Shown: positions 36,765 to 45,522, counted from the stretch's first letter. The stretch is DNA of 64,000 nucleotides from Desulfosarcinaceae bacterium (GCA_030066015.1 JASJCL010000002.1:53135-117134), one strand, 5' to 3'. Numbers and translations: made by a program. Notes: a model not told the origin generated them from the sequence alone.

Positions 36765-37862
36765 ATGCACACATCCGCAGCCAGCCGCCACATGCCCCGC
36801 CAGATCCAACGGCGCCGTTTTCTGCAACTGGCCGCCGCCGGCGCCGCCAGTGTCGTCCTGCCCCGCTCTGTCTTCGCGGTTCCCCAGACATCGGCACCCT
36901 CTGACCTGGCGGGATTGGCATCTGCTGAGCCGCTGACGGGTCCGCTACTCCCCTTCCGCACCCTGGGGGAAGACCCTGACGGTGAGATCAAGGCCCACAT
37001 CTACGGCGAGGTTGCCCGTCAGCCGGGGCTCATGAAGCGTCTCAAGGCACGGCTCGGGGCCGATCGGCCGATCACCCTGGCGCTCAAGGGTCTGCGGATC
37101 GACTTGAAATACATTCCCGAAACGCGCCCCGCCCTGGCGGACGCCTATCGGGACTATTGCCGCGAGGCAGTGCGCCACACCTGCCGCATGGTACAATTGC
37201 CATCCTTTTATAAAGGCGTATTCGTTCCCCGAACAGCAAATCCCGAGATCGCGACCGGAGACGGCGTCAGTGCTTACGTGGTCCACCGTTTGGTCAAGGA
37301 CTATCAGGCGATCTGTGAATTCACCGGCAGCGGCGGCAGCGTCAAGTTCAAGGTGGCCGGCGCCATCTACTCGAGCCACCTCGGGGCGGTTGAGATGGAC
37401 GTAGAGGGGCTCCCCGATGGCAGCTATCGGATCGCCCGCCGCAACTACACCATCTGGCAGGATTACGGCGATAATTTCTATACGCTTTTACAGATTCCGG
37501 TCGAAGAAACCCTCCACTATCTCATGGGTCGGCATACCGATCGCCATTTACTCCACCAACTCCACCAGGACGCTGTCCGCCAGACCGCCCAAGTCGAAGA
37601 GATTGCCAACCATTGGATGGCTGTCGAGGAAGCCTTGGTGGGCGGCCTGGTGGCGCAAATTCTGCCCGCCTTGATCCGCAGCCAGTCCCTGCGGCTGGCG
37701 GACGGCGACATCCAGCGCTCTGCAGCCGCAAAAGCGGGTCTGCCCCAATACCGCTTTCGCGACCTCGGCCTGCGGCTGGTGGAATCTCTCGGCGCGCAGG
37801 CCGCCATGCAGATGTACCGGGAGGATCCCACCGCCTTCCAACGGCAACTCACCCAAGCATAA
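36765..37862 (+). CDS. Tat-exported protein of unknown function
   Basis: A 365-residue protein with a twin-arginine signal: QRRRFLQLAAAG followed by a hydrophobic Ala/Val run and a cleavage-like AVPQTSA. It is therefore likely folded, perhaps with a cofactor, before export to the periplasm. The mature part has a His-rich helix (ETLHYLMGRHTDRHLLHQLH) and a following VEEALVGG helix that could carry a metal site, but no named motif is certain. The ATG at 36765 is used, with no strong Shine-Dalgarno. A T7 tract at ~37929 lies downstream without a clear stem. Confidence 0.7.
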   Translation: MHTSAASRHMPRQIQRRRFLQLAAAGAASVVLPRSVFAVPQTSAPSDLAGLASAEPLTGPLLPFRTLGEDPDGEIKAHIYGEVARQPGLMKRLKARLGADRPITLALKGLRIDLKYIPETRPALADAYRDYCREAVRHTCRMVQLPSFYKGVFVPRTANPEIATGDGVSAYVVHRLVKDYQAICEFTGSGGSVKFKVAGAIYSSHLGAVEMDVEGLPDGSYRIARRNYTIWQDYGDNFYTLLQIPVEETLHYLMGRHTDRHLLHQLHQDAVRQTAQVEEIANHWMAVEEALVGGLVAQILPALIRSQSLRLADGDIQRSAAAKAGLPQYRFRDLGLRLVESLGAQAAMQMYREDPTAFQRQLTQA

Positions 37863-37994
37863 TGCCGAGGCGGTCTCGTCAATTCCGCACACAATCGACG
37901 CCTCCCCGCCTGCCCTGAGCCCCCCGCTGTTTTTTTATACCGGCGGCGCGCCGTCGGCATACACCCCACTAATTACGAGCATATGACAAAAAAA

Positions 37995-38043
37995 TTGACA
38001 ATGGTGCGGTTTCTGCTTATTTTGATCATAAGCTCAAAATAAG
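37995..38043 (+). promoter_or_regulatory. Promoter with palindromic operator over the -10
   Basis: TTGACA (37995-38000), a 17-base spacer and TATTTT (38018-38023) make a good sigma70-type promoter for the DUF5320-like gene. Ten-base arms CTTATTTTGA (38016-38025) and TCAAAATAAG (38034-38043) with an 8-base centre overlap the -10, a typical repressor layout. I cannot name the regulator; the motif fits neither a clear FNR, Fur nor NikR box. Confidence 0.6.
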
Positions 38044-38072
38044 TGTGCCACCATTAGCGAGGAGGTGATGAC

Positions 38073-38387
38073 ATGCCGAGAGGCGATGGAAACGGACCGG
38101 ATGGCCAGGGCCCTTTGAAATCCGGCCTCGGGGGGCACCGTCGCGGCGTTTGCGGCCGCGCTGGAGATCCCGTTGGCGGTCGCGGCTGCCGGGGGAAGCG
38201 CGGCAGTGACGGCACGCGCCGATGCGGTGCAGGCGGACGCGACCATTGGACGCCAATGCAACCGGACCCGCCGCGACCACCACAGGTCGCGCCCCCGGCA
38301 ATTGGACCGATGCCCTGCGGGAGGTATCATGGGGGTTTTGATGCGTCCCAAGCTCCCCGAAGCGCCTCGCGCCGTCCCTTCAGATGA
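38073..38387 (+). CDS. DUF5320-like glycine-rich protein
   Basis: A 104-residue protein whose N-terminus, MPRGDGNGPDGQGPL followed by a GHRRGVC turn, matches the Gly/Arg-rich start of DUF5320 proteins (MPGxDGTGPxGxGPxTGRGxGYC). A very strong GAGGAGGTGA precedes the ATG. The rest is Gly/Arg/Pro-rich and low-complexity and fits the family less well, so a drifted or frameshifted C-terminus is possible. Such genes sit near metal-cofactor and iron-molybdenum-cofactor-associated genes in anaerobes; here the Ni-binding CooT-like gene follows. Confidence 0.6.
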   Translation: MPRGDGNGPDGQGPLKSGLGGHRRGVCGRAGDPVGGRGCRGKRGSDGTRRCGAGGRDHWTPMQPDPPRPPQVAPPAIGPMPCGRYHGGFDASQAPRSASRRPFR

Positions 38388-38731
38388 TGTGTCGCTGACG
38401 GTGCAACAGCATCGAAAGTGATCCGTCCACTCCGCGTGACGCGCCATTGAATGGTACCATAGGGCAGGGGATGCGCGATGCCCGCCCTGCCAACCGAGCG
38501 GTGGCACCGGCGACGTGTCTCTTCCAACGGGATGCGCAGTGACCCGATTTGCGCCTTGCACTGACCTGTGCCTTACCCCATAATGCCGCTTCCCATATCG
38601 TATTTCAGGCGACCTTGCCGATCCAGCGGTACCGCCGCCAGGGAGCTCCCCGGTGCTGCGGCGGCCCGGTACCACTGCGTTGGGCAACCCGTTAGGCGCA
38701 CTGCGCAAGAACTCCAGCGAAAGGTGAAGCC
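38388..38731. other. Noncoding interval between DUF5320-like and CooT-like genes
   Basis: These 344 bases hold no supported gene. They contain a GC-rich imperfect inverted repeat around 38617-38695 (GGTACC cores) of unclear meaning. Confidence 0.4.
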
Positions 38732-38923
38732 ATGTGTGATGTCAAGGTGGTCCTCGTGACCGATGGTGTCGAAAAACCGGTATTGTCCCATGTGGATGAG
38801 GTCCGTCACCGTGCCGGCCAGGTGCGGCTGACCAATATTTTCGGGGAGGAGAAGACCATCCGCGGGGATTTTCTCTACTTCAACAACAGCGATAAGAAAA
38901 TGGTCTTTGCCGCGCCCGTGTGA
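38732..38923 (+). CDS. CooT family nickel-binding protein
   Basis: A 63-residue protein with the CooT-family layout: MCDVKVVL start (the Cys2 is the nickel ligand in characterised members), then LSHVDEVRHRAGQVRLTNIF, GEEKTIRGDF and a FAAPV end. CooT proteins bind Ni(II) as a dimer and help mature carbon monoxide dehydrogenase, though many homologues lie away from CODH genes, as here. AAGGTG upstream of the ATG acts as ribosome-binding site. Confidence 0.83.
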   Translation: MCDVKVVLVTDGVEKPVLSHVDEVRHRAGQVRLTNIFGEEKTIRGDFLYFNNSDKKMVFAAPV

Positions 38924-39079
38924 TGAACGCATCCAGCATGCCGGCGTCCATCGCCGGTGGCAGCGGGCGTCGGTTGACATTCAAGGTCCAACCCTTAGGA
39001 TAAGTGAGTGTTTTCCCAGAGCGTTTTTGGAACATGGACGGCATATTCCGCCAACGGCTGGCATGAGGGGGGCGCCACC

Positions 39080-40483
39080 ATGGATTACCGTGAGGAGCAA
39101 GACAGCATGGGGGTTGTCCGGGTACCGGCGACCGCCTACTATGGATCCCAGACCCAACGGGCGGTGGACAACTTTCCCGCCAGCGGTTTGAAGCCGCCCC
39201 TCCCTTTCATCCATGCCCTGGCGCGCATCAAGCGCCACGCTGCGCATGTCAACGCCGAGCTGGGCCAGCTGCCGACCGACCTGGCCGAGGCGATCGCTTC
39301 GGCCGCCGATGAGGTTTTAAATGGTCAACTGGATGATCAGTTCGTGGTCGATCTCTTTCAGACGGGCTCCGGCACCTCTACCAACATGAACATGAATGAG
39401 GTCCTCGCCTCGCGGGCCAACGAAATACTCACCGGCCAGCGCGGCGGACGGTCCCCCGTTCACCCCAACGACCATGTCAACATGGGGCAGTCGAGTAACG
39501 ATCTCATTCCCTCCGCCCTGCACCTTGCGGTGGTGCTGGGGATCGAACATCAGCTGCGGCCGGCGCTGGCCTCACTAGGCCGTCGTCTGGCGGATCTGAG
39601 CGCGCGCTTCGACCACATTGCCAAAATCGGCCGCACCCATCTCCAGGATGCGGTTCCCATGACGGTTGGGCAGGAGTTCAGCGGCTACGCCCGCCAGGCG
39701 TCCGCCGCCGACGAACGCCTGCTGGCCACCCTGCCGCGCCTTAACGAGTTGGCCTTGGGGGGGACGGCCGTGGGCACCGGCATCAACACCCACCCTGAAT
39801 TTGCGGACAAGGTCATCGCCGGGCTCAATGCCGACACGGGCCTGGCGTTTCAGCGGGCCAAGAATCCCTTCGAAGCCCAGGCCGCCCGCGACGCCGCCGT
39901 GGAGGCCAGTGGCGCCCTGCGGACCATCGCCGCCAGTTTGGTCAAGATCGCCAACGATTTGCGCTGGCTGGCCAGCGGACCGCGTTGCGGGATTGGGGAG
40001 CTGAAATTGCCGGCCCTTCAGCCGGGCTCCTCCATCATGCCGGGGAAGGTCAATCCGGTGATACCCGAAGCGGTGATCCAGATCTGCTATCAGGTCATGG
40101 GAAATGACACCGCCATCATGTTGGCCGGTCAGGCCGGCGTTTTCGAACTGAACGTCACGCTGCCGCTCCTGGCCCACACGCTGCTGCAATCCATCGACCT
40201 GCTGCGCCTGGGCGCGCAGCAATTGACCACCCGCTGTCTCGACGGAATCGAAGTGGACGAGACGATCACCAGCGGGTATATTGAGAATTCTCTGGCGCTG
40301 GTCACCGGCTTTGTGCCCCATCTGGGATACGATAAAGCCGCCGAGTTGGCCAAAAAAGCCTATGCCAGCGGTCGAACGGTGCGGTCCGTGGTCTCGGAGA
40401 GCGGCATATTGGACGATGCCACCATTGCGGCTGTTTTGGGACCGCTCCCCGGATCCACCCGCGACACCGAACCTGGCGCGTGA
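39080..40483 (+). CDS. fumC: Class II fumarate hydratase
   Basis: A 467-residue enzyme of the fumarase/aspartase superfamily catalysing fumarate + H2O to malate. The signature GSSIMPGKVNPVIPEA and the TGSGTSTNMNMNEVLA and HPNDHVNMGQSSND motifs identify fumarase C. The ATG at 39080 (MDYREEQDSMG) has GAGGGG upstream; the frame extends to 39008 but the extra residues look noncoding. It lies 156 bases after the CooT gene, with a small zinc-ribbon gene following. Confidence 0.93.
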   Translation: MDYREEQDSMGVVRVPATAYYGSQTQRAVDNFPASGLKPPLPFIHALARIKRHAAHVNAELGQLPTDLAEAIASAADEVLNGQLDDQFVVDLFQTGSGTSTNMNMNEVLASRANEILTGQRGGRSPVHPNDHVNMGQSSNDLIPSALHLAVVLGIEHQLRPALASLGRRLADLSARFDHIAKIGRTHLQDAVPMTVGQEFSGYARQASAADERLLATLPRLNELALGGTAVGTGINTHPEFADKVIAGLNADTGLAFQRAKNPFEAQAARDAAVEASGALRTIAASLVKIANDLRWLASGPRCGIGELKLPALQPGSSIMPGKVNPVIPEAVIQICYQVMGNDTAIMLAGQAGVFELNVTLPLLAHTLLQSIDLLRLGAQQLTTRCLDGIEVDETITSGYIENSLALVTGFVPHLGYDKAAELAKKAYASGRTVRSVVSESGILDDATIAAVLGPLPGSTRDTEPGA

Positions 40484-40538
40484 ATCCCAGAATCCGACGG
40501 AATGCCGTCACCAACACCATTGCGAAGGAGATGTGAAC

Positions 40539-40745
40539 ATGCCCAAGAAGCGCTTCCAGATCAACACCTCTTGTCCTCAATGCGGTTGCAGTGCCGTCAG
40601 CCATCTTTCCGAAGAGGAGATCAAGGAGAGATTCGGCGATGTTCCCAATGTGGAGATGGAGTGCGGCGAGTGTATGCTCCAATACGCCACGCCCATGGAA
40701 GAGGCGTGTCCGGAATGGGACGAGGCGTGCAAGCTGAAGGAGTAG
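40539..40745 (+). CDS. Small zinc-ribbon-like protein
   Basis: A 68-residue protein beginning MPKKRFQINTSCPQCGC, with a CPQCGC knuckle and a second CGEC pair at about residues 47-50, plus two later cysteines in an acidic tail (EACPEWDEACKLKE). Zinc or Fe-S binding is suggested. GAAGGAG sits eight bases before the ATG. It follows fumC by 55 bases. Function is unknown. Confidence 0.7.
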   Translation: MPKKRFQINTSCPQCGCSAVSHLSEEEIKERFGDVPNVEMECGECMLQYATPMEEACPEWDEACKLKE

Positions 40746-41159
40746 GGCTCACCCGGGTGGGGGGGCAGTTCGAGACACGGTTCCGTTCGGTTCCGCCGGA
40801 CAGACCGCTTGAGGCCCACCCGCCCACCTGTGATTTGCCGGGACCACTTGCAACTGGCGAGACGGCCGCCCGGCCCGCATGGAGGCGCGGCCCGCGAAGC
40901 TGCTTCAGAAGAACCGGGCCACGCCTAAACTGAACGCATCTGACTCGGCATCGATGGGCAGGACTCCCCGGGATGCCACCAACCAGGAGGCGAAGGGGCA
41001 CTTTAACTTGCTCGACCGTCGGTCTGCCGCCCCAAAGAGGGGCTGTCGGCGACATCGTCGCATCGTCACACCGGTTGGCCGCTTTCCCCTGCGGTTAACC
41101 GACACTTTCACTTCCATCTCCATGCACCCCGATATCGGCCTGCACCGGTTGCGCCTGCC
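40746..41159. other. Convergent noncoding interval
   Basis: The small zinc-ribbon gene ends rightward and HcpR ends leftward here. About 414 bases show no coding frame with a ribosome-binding site or recognisable protein, and I see no strong terminator. Confidence 0.4.
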
Positions 41160-41852
41160 CTACTCCAACGCTTTGCCTGTCACCGCCAGCGCCTCCAGTA
41201 GTGCTTTGTCTTTGATTTCGATCTCGTTACCCCTGACGCCGATCATCTCCTGACCGCTCAATTTGGCCAGAATGCGGGAGAGGGTTTCCGGTATGGTACC
41301 CAGCAGGCTGGCCAATTGCCCCTTGGATATGGGCAGATGGATGGTACCGCCGGGGGCCGACTGCTCCTCGCTGAGGTAGAGCAGGTAGGAGGCCAGACGC
41401 CCGGGTACCTCTTTGAGGGAGAGGTTCTCGATCTGTACGGTGAACTCCCGTAGCCGCATACTGAGGACGGCCAGCATATTCATGCAGAGGGATGGGTTGG
41501 CCGTGATGAGGGTGACGAAGGCGCTGCGGGCGAAAAAGAGCAGGTGGCTTTTCACAAGGGTCACGGCGTTGGCGGGGAAATTGTCCCCGGAAAAGACGGG
41601 CACCTCGCCAAAGGGATTGCCCGGCCCATAGATGTGCAGGATCTGCTCCTTGCCCTCCAGAGAGACCTTGAAGATTTTCACCTTGCCGGCAGCCACGATG
41701 TAAAAACCGTCGCCCGGATCCCCCTCCAGAAAGATGGTCTCTCCGCGACCATAAAAACGATCGGTGGCGATCTGGCGCACCTGTTTTACGTCGGCCTCAG
41801 CCAGGCCGCCGAAGAGGGGGGTTGCCGCGATGAGGTCTAATACACGATCCAT
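41160..41852 (-). CDS. hcpR: Crp/Fnr-family regulator, HcpR-like
   Basis: A 230-residue regulator. Residues ~20-135 are a cyclic-nucleotide-binding-type sensor barrel (GDGFYIVAAGKVKIF, FGEVPVFSGDNFPANAV), and ~150-220 are a winged helix with the Fnr-type recognition stretch LASLLGTIPETLSRILAKL. In Desulfobacterota, HcpR responds to nitrosative stress and controls hcp. Here it is divergent from hcp with a perfect palindrome TTGAC-N4-GTCAA between, which supports the assignment. The ATG at 41852 opens the frame. Confidence 0.85.
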   Translation of the reverse strand: MDRVLDLIAATPLFGGLAEADVKQVRQIATDRFYGRGETIFLEGDPGDGFYIVAAGKVKIFKVSLEGKEQILHIYGPGNPFGEVPVFSGDNFPANAVTLVKSHLLFFARSAFVTLITANPSLCMNMLAVLSMRLREFTVQIENLSLKEVPGRLASYLLYLSEEQSAPGGTIHLPISKGQLASLLGTIPETLSRILAKLSGQEMIGVRGNEIEIKDKALLEALAVTGKALE

Positions 41853-41923
41853 AGTGCCTCTTTTAGGCCGAAAATATTGAGGAAAACGGGTTTTTCCATC
41901 ACCAGGGCATAAAAAAACGAATT

Positions 41924-41939
41924 CTTGACCTAAGTCAAG
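41924..41939. promoter_or_regulatory. HcpR-type operator between hcpR and hcp
   Basis: CTTGAC, CTAA and GTCAAG form a perfect palindrome matching the Crp/Fnr-like HcpR consensus TTGAC-N4-GTCAA. The centre is ~30 bases before a weak GATAGG -10-like element (41959-41964), the spacing expected of a class II activator site for hcp. Confidence 0.75.
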
Positions 41940-42063
41940 GAAAACCGGGGTGGATCTGGATAGGGTCCCCCCAGGCTGTGCAAGACCAACCGCTATTTAG
42001 GAAGCGCCACAGTGACACGTAACGCTCTATTCCAGAGTGAAACCCATCCATAGGAGGCCATTT

Positions 42064-43674
42064 ATGTTCTGTTTTCAATGCGAGCAAACGGCAAAAGGCG
42101 AAGGCTGCACCAAGATCGGCGTCTGCGGCAAGCAACCCGAGACCGCGGCCCTGCAGGACCTTCTCATCTACGCCACCAAAGGCTTGTCGCAGGTCGCCAT
42201 CGCGGCCGGCCAGGCCGGCGTCAGCGACCCGGCGGTCAATCGCTTCACCTGTGAGGCGATCTTTTCCACCCTCACCAATGTGGACTTCGACAACGATCGG
42301 TTTGTATCGCTGATCCACCAGTGTGTCACCCTCAGAGACGGCCTCAAGGCCAAGGTGTCGGGTGACTTCAGCGGTCCGGCGACCTTCGTCCCCGAAACCA
42401 CCTTGGAAGGCATGGTGGCGCAGGGGGAATCCGTGGGCATCATGGCCGACGAGGGCGTCAACGCGGATATTCGCTCCCTGCGGGAACTGCTGACCTACGG
42501 GGTAAAAGGGCTGGCCGCCTACGCCGACCATGCCCGGATCCTCGGTCAGGAGGACGCAGCGGTCTACCAGTTCATTTACGAAGCCCTGGTGGCCACCCTC
42601 GACGATAGTAAAACCGCCGATGACTACGTCGGCCTGGCCCTCAAGTGCGGCGAAGTCAACCTGCGTGCCATGGAACTCCTCGATGCTGGCAACACCGGCA
42701 CCTATGGTCATCCCGTCCCCACCAGCGTGCCCCTGGGCGCGAAGGCGGGCAAGGCCATTCTGGTATCCGGGCATGATCTGCGCGACCTGGAGCTCATTCT
42801 GCAGCAAACCGAAGGCAAGGGCATCAATGTCTACACCCATGGTGAGATGCTGCCCTGCCATGGGTACCCCGAACTCAAGAAATACAGCCATTTCTACGGC
42901 CACTACGGCACCGCATGGCAGAATCAGGCCAAGGAGTTCGATGCTTTCCCAGGGGCCATCGTGATGACGACCAACTGCATCCAGAAGCCCAAAGACGACT
43001 ACAAGGACCACATTTTCACCACCGGTCTGGTGGGCTGGCCCGGCGTGACCCACATCGTGGAGAAGGACTTTACGCCGGCTATCAACAAGGCGCTGGAACT
43101 GCCTGGTTTTGCCGAGGATGTTCCGGGTAAGAGCGTCATGGTCGGCTTTGCCCGCAATGCGGTGATGGGTGTGGCACCGACGGTGATCGAAGCGGTCAAG
43201 AGCAAGGCGATCCGCCATTTCTTCCTGGTAGGGGGCTGCGATGGCGCCAAGCCGGGCCGTAACTACTACACTGAACTTGTCGAGAAAGTGCCCGAGGATT
43301 GCGTGGTACTCACCCTGGCTTGCGGCAAATTCCGGTTCTTCGACAAGGATTTGGGCGACATCGGCGGTATCCCCCGGCTGCTCGACGTGGGGCAGTGCAA
43401 CGATGCCTATTCGGCCATCCAGATCGCCGTGGCCCTGGCTGGTGCCTTTGAGTGTGACGTCAACGACCTGCCCCTGAGCATGGTGCTCTCCTGGTATGAG
43501 CAGAAAGCCTGTGTGATCCTGCTCACGCTGCTCCATCTGGGCATCCAGGATATCCGTCTGGGCCCCAGTCTGCCCGCCTTCGTCAGCCCCAACGTGCTTG
43601 ACGTGCTGGTGAAGAATTTCAACATTATGCCCATCTCAACGGTGGAAGCGGATCTCGCCGCCATTTTGGGATAA
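42064..43674 (+). CDS. hcp: Hybrid cluster protein, class I (hydroxylamine/NO reductase)
   Basis: A 536-residue Fe-S protein carrying the hybrid [4Fe-2S-2O] cluster; it reduces NO to N2O (and hydroxylamine in vitro) under nitrosative stress. The N-terminal C3-x2-C6-x8-C15-x5-C21 pattern (MFCFQCEQ, GEGCTKIGVCGK) is the class I type of strict anaerobes, holding the proximal cluster. The start is the ATG at 42064 after AGGAGG. The operator at 41924 and a hairpin at 43691 flank it. Downstream lie the zinc-ribbon/HD gene and a ferredoxin that may supply electrons. Confidence 0.95.
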   Translation: MFCFQCEQTAKGEGCTKIGVCGKQPETAALQDLLIYATKGLSQVAIAAGQAGVSDPAVNRFTCEAIFSTLTNVDFDNDRFVSLIHQCVTLRDGLKAKVSGDFSGPATFVPETTLEGMVAQGESVGIMADEGVNADIRSLRELLTYGVKGLAAYADHARILGQEDAAVYQFIYEALVATLDDSKTADDYVGLALKCGEVNLRAMELLDAGNTGTYGHPVPTSVPLGAKAGKAILVSGHDLRDLELILQQTEGKGINVYTHGEMLPCHGYPELKKYSHFYGHYGTAWQNQAKEFDAFPGAIVMTTNCIQKPKDDYKDHIFTTGLVGWPGVTHIVEKDFTPAINKALELPGFAEDVPGKSVMVGFARNAVMGVAPTVIEAVKSKAIRHFFLVGGCDGAKPGRNYYTELVEKVPEDCVVLTLACGKFRFFDKDLGDIGGIPRLLDVGQCNDAYSAIQIAVALAGAFECDVNDLPLSMVLSWYEQKACVILLTLLHLGIQDIRLGPSLPAFVSPNVLDVLVKNFNIMPISTVEADLAAILG

Positions 43675-43690
43675 TCATCGCCCACACTGC

Positions 43691-43719
43691 CCCGGCCGGC
43701 GGATTCGCTGCCGGCCGGG
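43691..43719 (+). terminator. Strong GC hairpin after hcp
   Basis: CCCGGCCGGC, a nine-base loop and GCCGGCCGGG form a perfect ten-base stem 17 bases past the hcp stop. There is no T-tract, so it is probably an mRNA-stabilising or partial termination element rather than a full terminator, leaving hcp more abundant than the genes behind. Confidence 0.45.
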
Positions 43720-43765
43720 TGCCCCGTCCGGCCCGTTGGGCGGGAGTGAATAGGGAGGCGCCCCG

Positions 43766-44428
43766 ATGAAATGCCCCGGTCAGGATACCCAGTATTGGCA
43801 AGCCGATGCCATCTTCGACGTCACATGTCCGGCGTGCGGCAAAACAGTGGAGTTCTTCAAGGACGACACCTTGCGCAAATGCCACCATTGCGGCCATCGG
43901 TTCATGAATCCGCAGATGGATTTTGGCTGCGCGGCCTATTGCCAGTACGCCGAGCAATGCATTGGGGACCTGCCTCCCGAACTCATCGCCCAGAAGGACG
44001 ACCTTCTCAAAGACCGCATCGCCGTGGCCGTCAAGCGCCACCTGAAAACCGATTTCACCCGCATCGGTCAGGCCTCCCGGGTGGCCCGGCATGCGGACCA
44101 GATCGGCCGCAAGGCGGCGGCCAACATGGCCGTGGTCCTCTCCGCGGCCTATCTGCATGTGCTCGATAGATCCGCGGCGGAGGCGATTCTGGCGGAGCTC
44201 AAGGCACCGCCCGGCCTGGCCCAAGCCGTACTGGCCGTTCTGGCCGGCGACGGCGGCGATGACGATACCGCCGTGGCGGCCGATATCGTCGCCGACGCCG
44301 TCCATATCGAGGACCTGGAGGCCAGGGCCAAGGCGGGTCAAGGTGGCGCAATCCGCTTTCGGAACGATGAATTCAATACGCCTGCGGCGGGCGAAGTGGC
44401 CCGTCAGGTGCTGGCAGCACTGTTGTAA
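43766..44428 (+). CDS. Zinc-ribbon plus degenerate HD-domain protein
   Basis: A 220-residue protein in the hcp operon region. Residues ~18-45 form a zinc ribbon (DVTCPACGK, LRKCHHCGHRF), with two further Cys in FGCAAYCQYAEQC. Residues ~85-180 have HD-phosphohydrolase-like helices (ASRVARHADQIGRKAAANMAVV), but the hallmark HD dyad is LHVLD instead of LHDxG, so phosphodiesterase activity is doubtful. The ATG follows GGGAGGCGCC. It lies 91 bases after hcp and 23 before the ferredoxin; co-occurrence suggests a role in nitrosative stress response. Confidence 0.7.
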   Translation: MKCPGQDTQYWQADAIFDVTCPACGKTVEFFKDDTLRKCHHCGHRFMNPQMDFGCAAYCQYAEQCIGDLPPELIAQKDDLLKDRIAVAVKRHLKTDFTRIGQASRVARHADQIGRKAAANMAVVLSAAYLHVLDRSAAEAILAELKAPPGLAQAVLAVLAGDGGDDDTAVAADIVADAVHIEDLEARAKAGQGGAIRFRNDEFNTPAAGEVARQVLAALL

Positions 44429-44451
44429 TGCTGGAATGTCAGAGGTGATTC

Positions 44452-45258
44452 ATGAAGATCAAACGGAAGATCATTGAAATCGACGAAGCGAAATGCGACG
44501 GCTGCGGCCAATGCATCCTCGGTTGTGCCGAAGGCGCCCTGGAGATCGTCGACGGTAAGGCCAAAGTGATTTCAGACGACCTGTGCGACGGGCTGGGTGC
44601 CTGCATCGGCGAGTGTCCCCAGGACGCCTTGGAGATCATCGAACGCGAGGCCGAAGCCTTTGACGAAGCGGCCGTGGAAGCCCACCTGGCATCCCAGCAG
44701 GCCGCCAAGCCGGCCAGTGAAAGCCAGCCCTGCGGGTGCCCCTCGGCGCAATTGCAGACCTTCGTTCCCCAGGGTGCCTGCCAACAGGCCAACCAACCCA
44801 CTGCCTTTGGTGGGGCCGCCGGCTCGGGGCCCGGCAGCGCCGCACCAGTGGTCGGCGCGGCCACCAAGGCGGGTGCTTCGGCCCTGTCTCACTGGCCCAT
44901 CCAGGTGCGGCTGATTCCGCCAACGGCCCCCTTTCTCAGGGGTGCCGACCTCCTCGTGGTGGCCGACTGCGTGCCGGTGGCCTTTCCCACCCTGCACCGG
45001 GATTTCCTTGCGGGCAAGGCCGTGATGGTGGGGTGTCCCAAGTTCGACGACGCTCAGGAGTATATCCAGAAGTTCAGCGACATTTTCCACCACGCCGGCA
45101 TTCGGAGCGTAACGGTCGTCGTCATGGAGGTCCCCTGCTGCTCCGGTCTGCCCACTATGGTCAAGAAAGGCATCGCCAAGGCTGGTGTGAACCTGCCTCT
45201 GAGCGAGGTGATTATCAGCACCCGCGGTCAAATTTTGGAGGAGCGCAAGGTGGCCTGA
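44452..45258 (+). CDS. Dicluster ferredoxin-like protein of the hcp locus
   Basis: A 268-residue Fe-S protein. The first cluster motif is complete (CDGCGQCILGC), while the second reads CDGLGACIGEC, with Leu in place of the second Cys, suggesting a [3Fe-4S] or altered cluster. A linker rich in Gln/Ala follows, then a conserved-looking C-terminal domain with cysteines (VVADCVPVAFP, GCPKFDDAQ, EVPCCSGLP). Such ferredoxins accompany hcp in anaerobes and probably pass electrons to it. It starts 23 bases after the HD-like gene and ends the operon. Confidence 0.83.
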   Translation: MKIKRKIIEIDEAKCDGCGQCILGCAEGALEIVDGKAKVISDDLCDGLGACIGECPQDALEIIEREAEAFDEAAVEAHLASQQAAKPASESQPCGCPSAQLQTFVPQGACQQANQPTAFGGAAGSGPGSAAPVVGAATKAGASALSHWPIQVRLIPPTAPFLRGADLLVVADCVPVAFPTLHRDFLAGKAVMVGCPKFDDAQEYIQKFSDIFHHAGIRSVTVVVMEVPCCSGLPTMVKKGIAKAGVNLPLSEVIISTRGQILEERKVA

Positions 45259-45522
45259 CCCTATCCCCCAACCGCAGCCGTAATGGACGACACCCGGCGA
45301 TCCCGCTCCCTGCGGCGGTGGTGGCCGGGTGCCGTCATATCCAGAGCGGGTCAAGCCATCCCTCGATGTCGGCCTCTATCGTCACGAAAAGGCGGGACCG
45401 AGCTATGCGTTCGACCGTCAGGCGGGCAGTGGAGCGGGCGTGGCGCCCACCGGCCGCGGGCAGGTCGGACGGTGGGCGGCACAGCACAGGCAGGGCAGCA
45501 GACATAGCCCCGCCGCAGATCC

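Noticed and set aside
37920..37940. Rho-independent terminator at the T7 tract after the Tat-protein gene
   Set aside because: There is a T-run but no convincing GC stem directly before it.
41935..43536. A 533-residue minus-strand frame opposite hcp
   Set aside because: It mirrors a certain hcp gene in high-GC DNA; its composition is Gly/His-rich antisense type.
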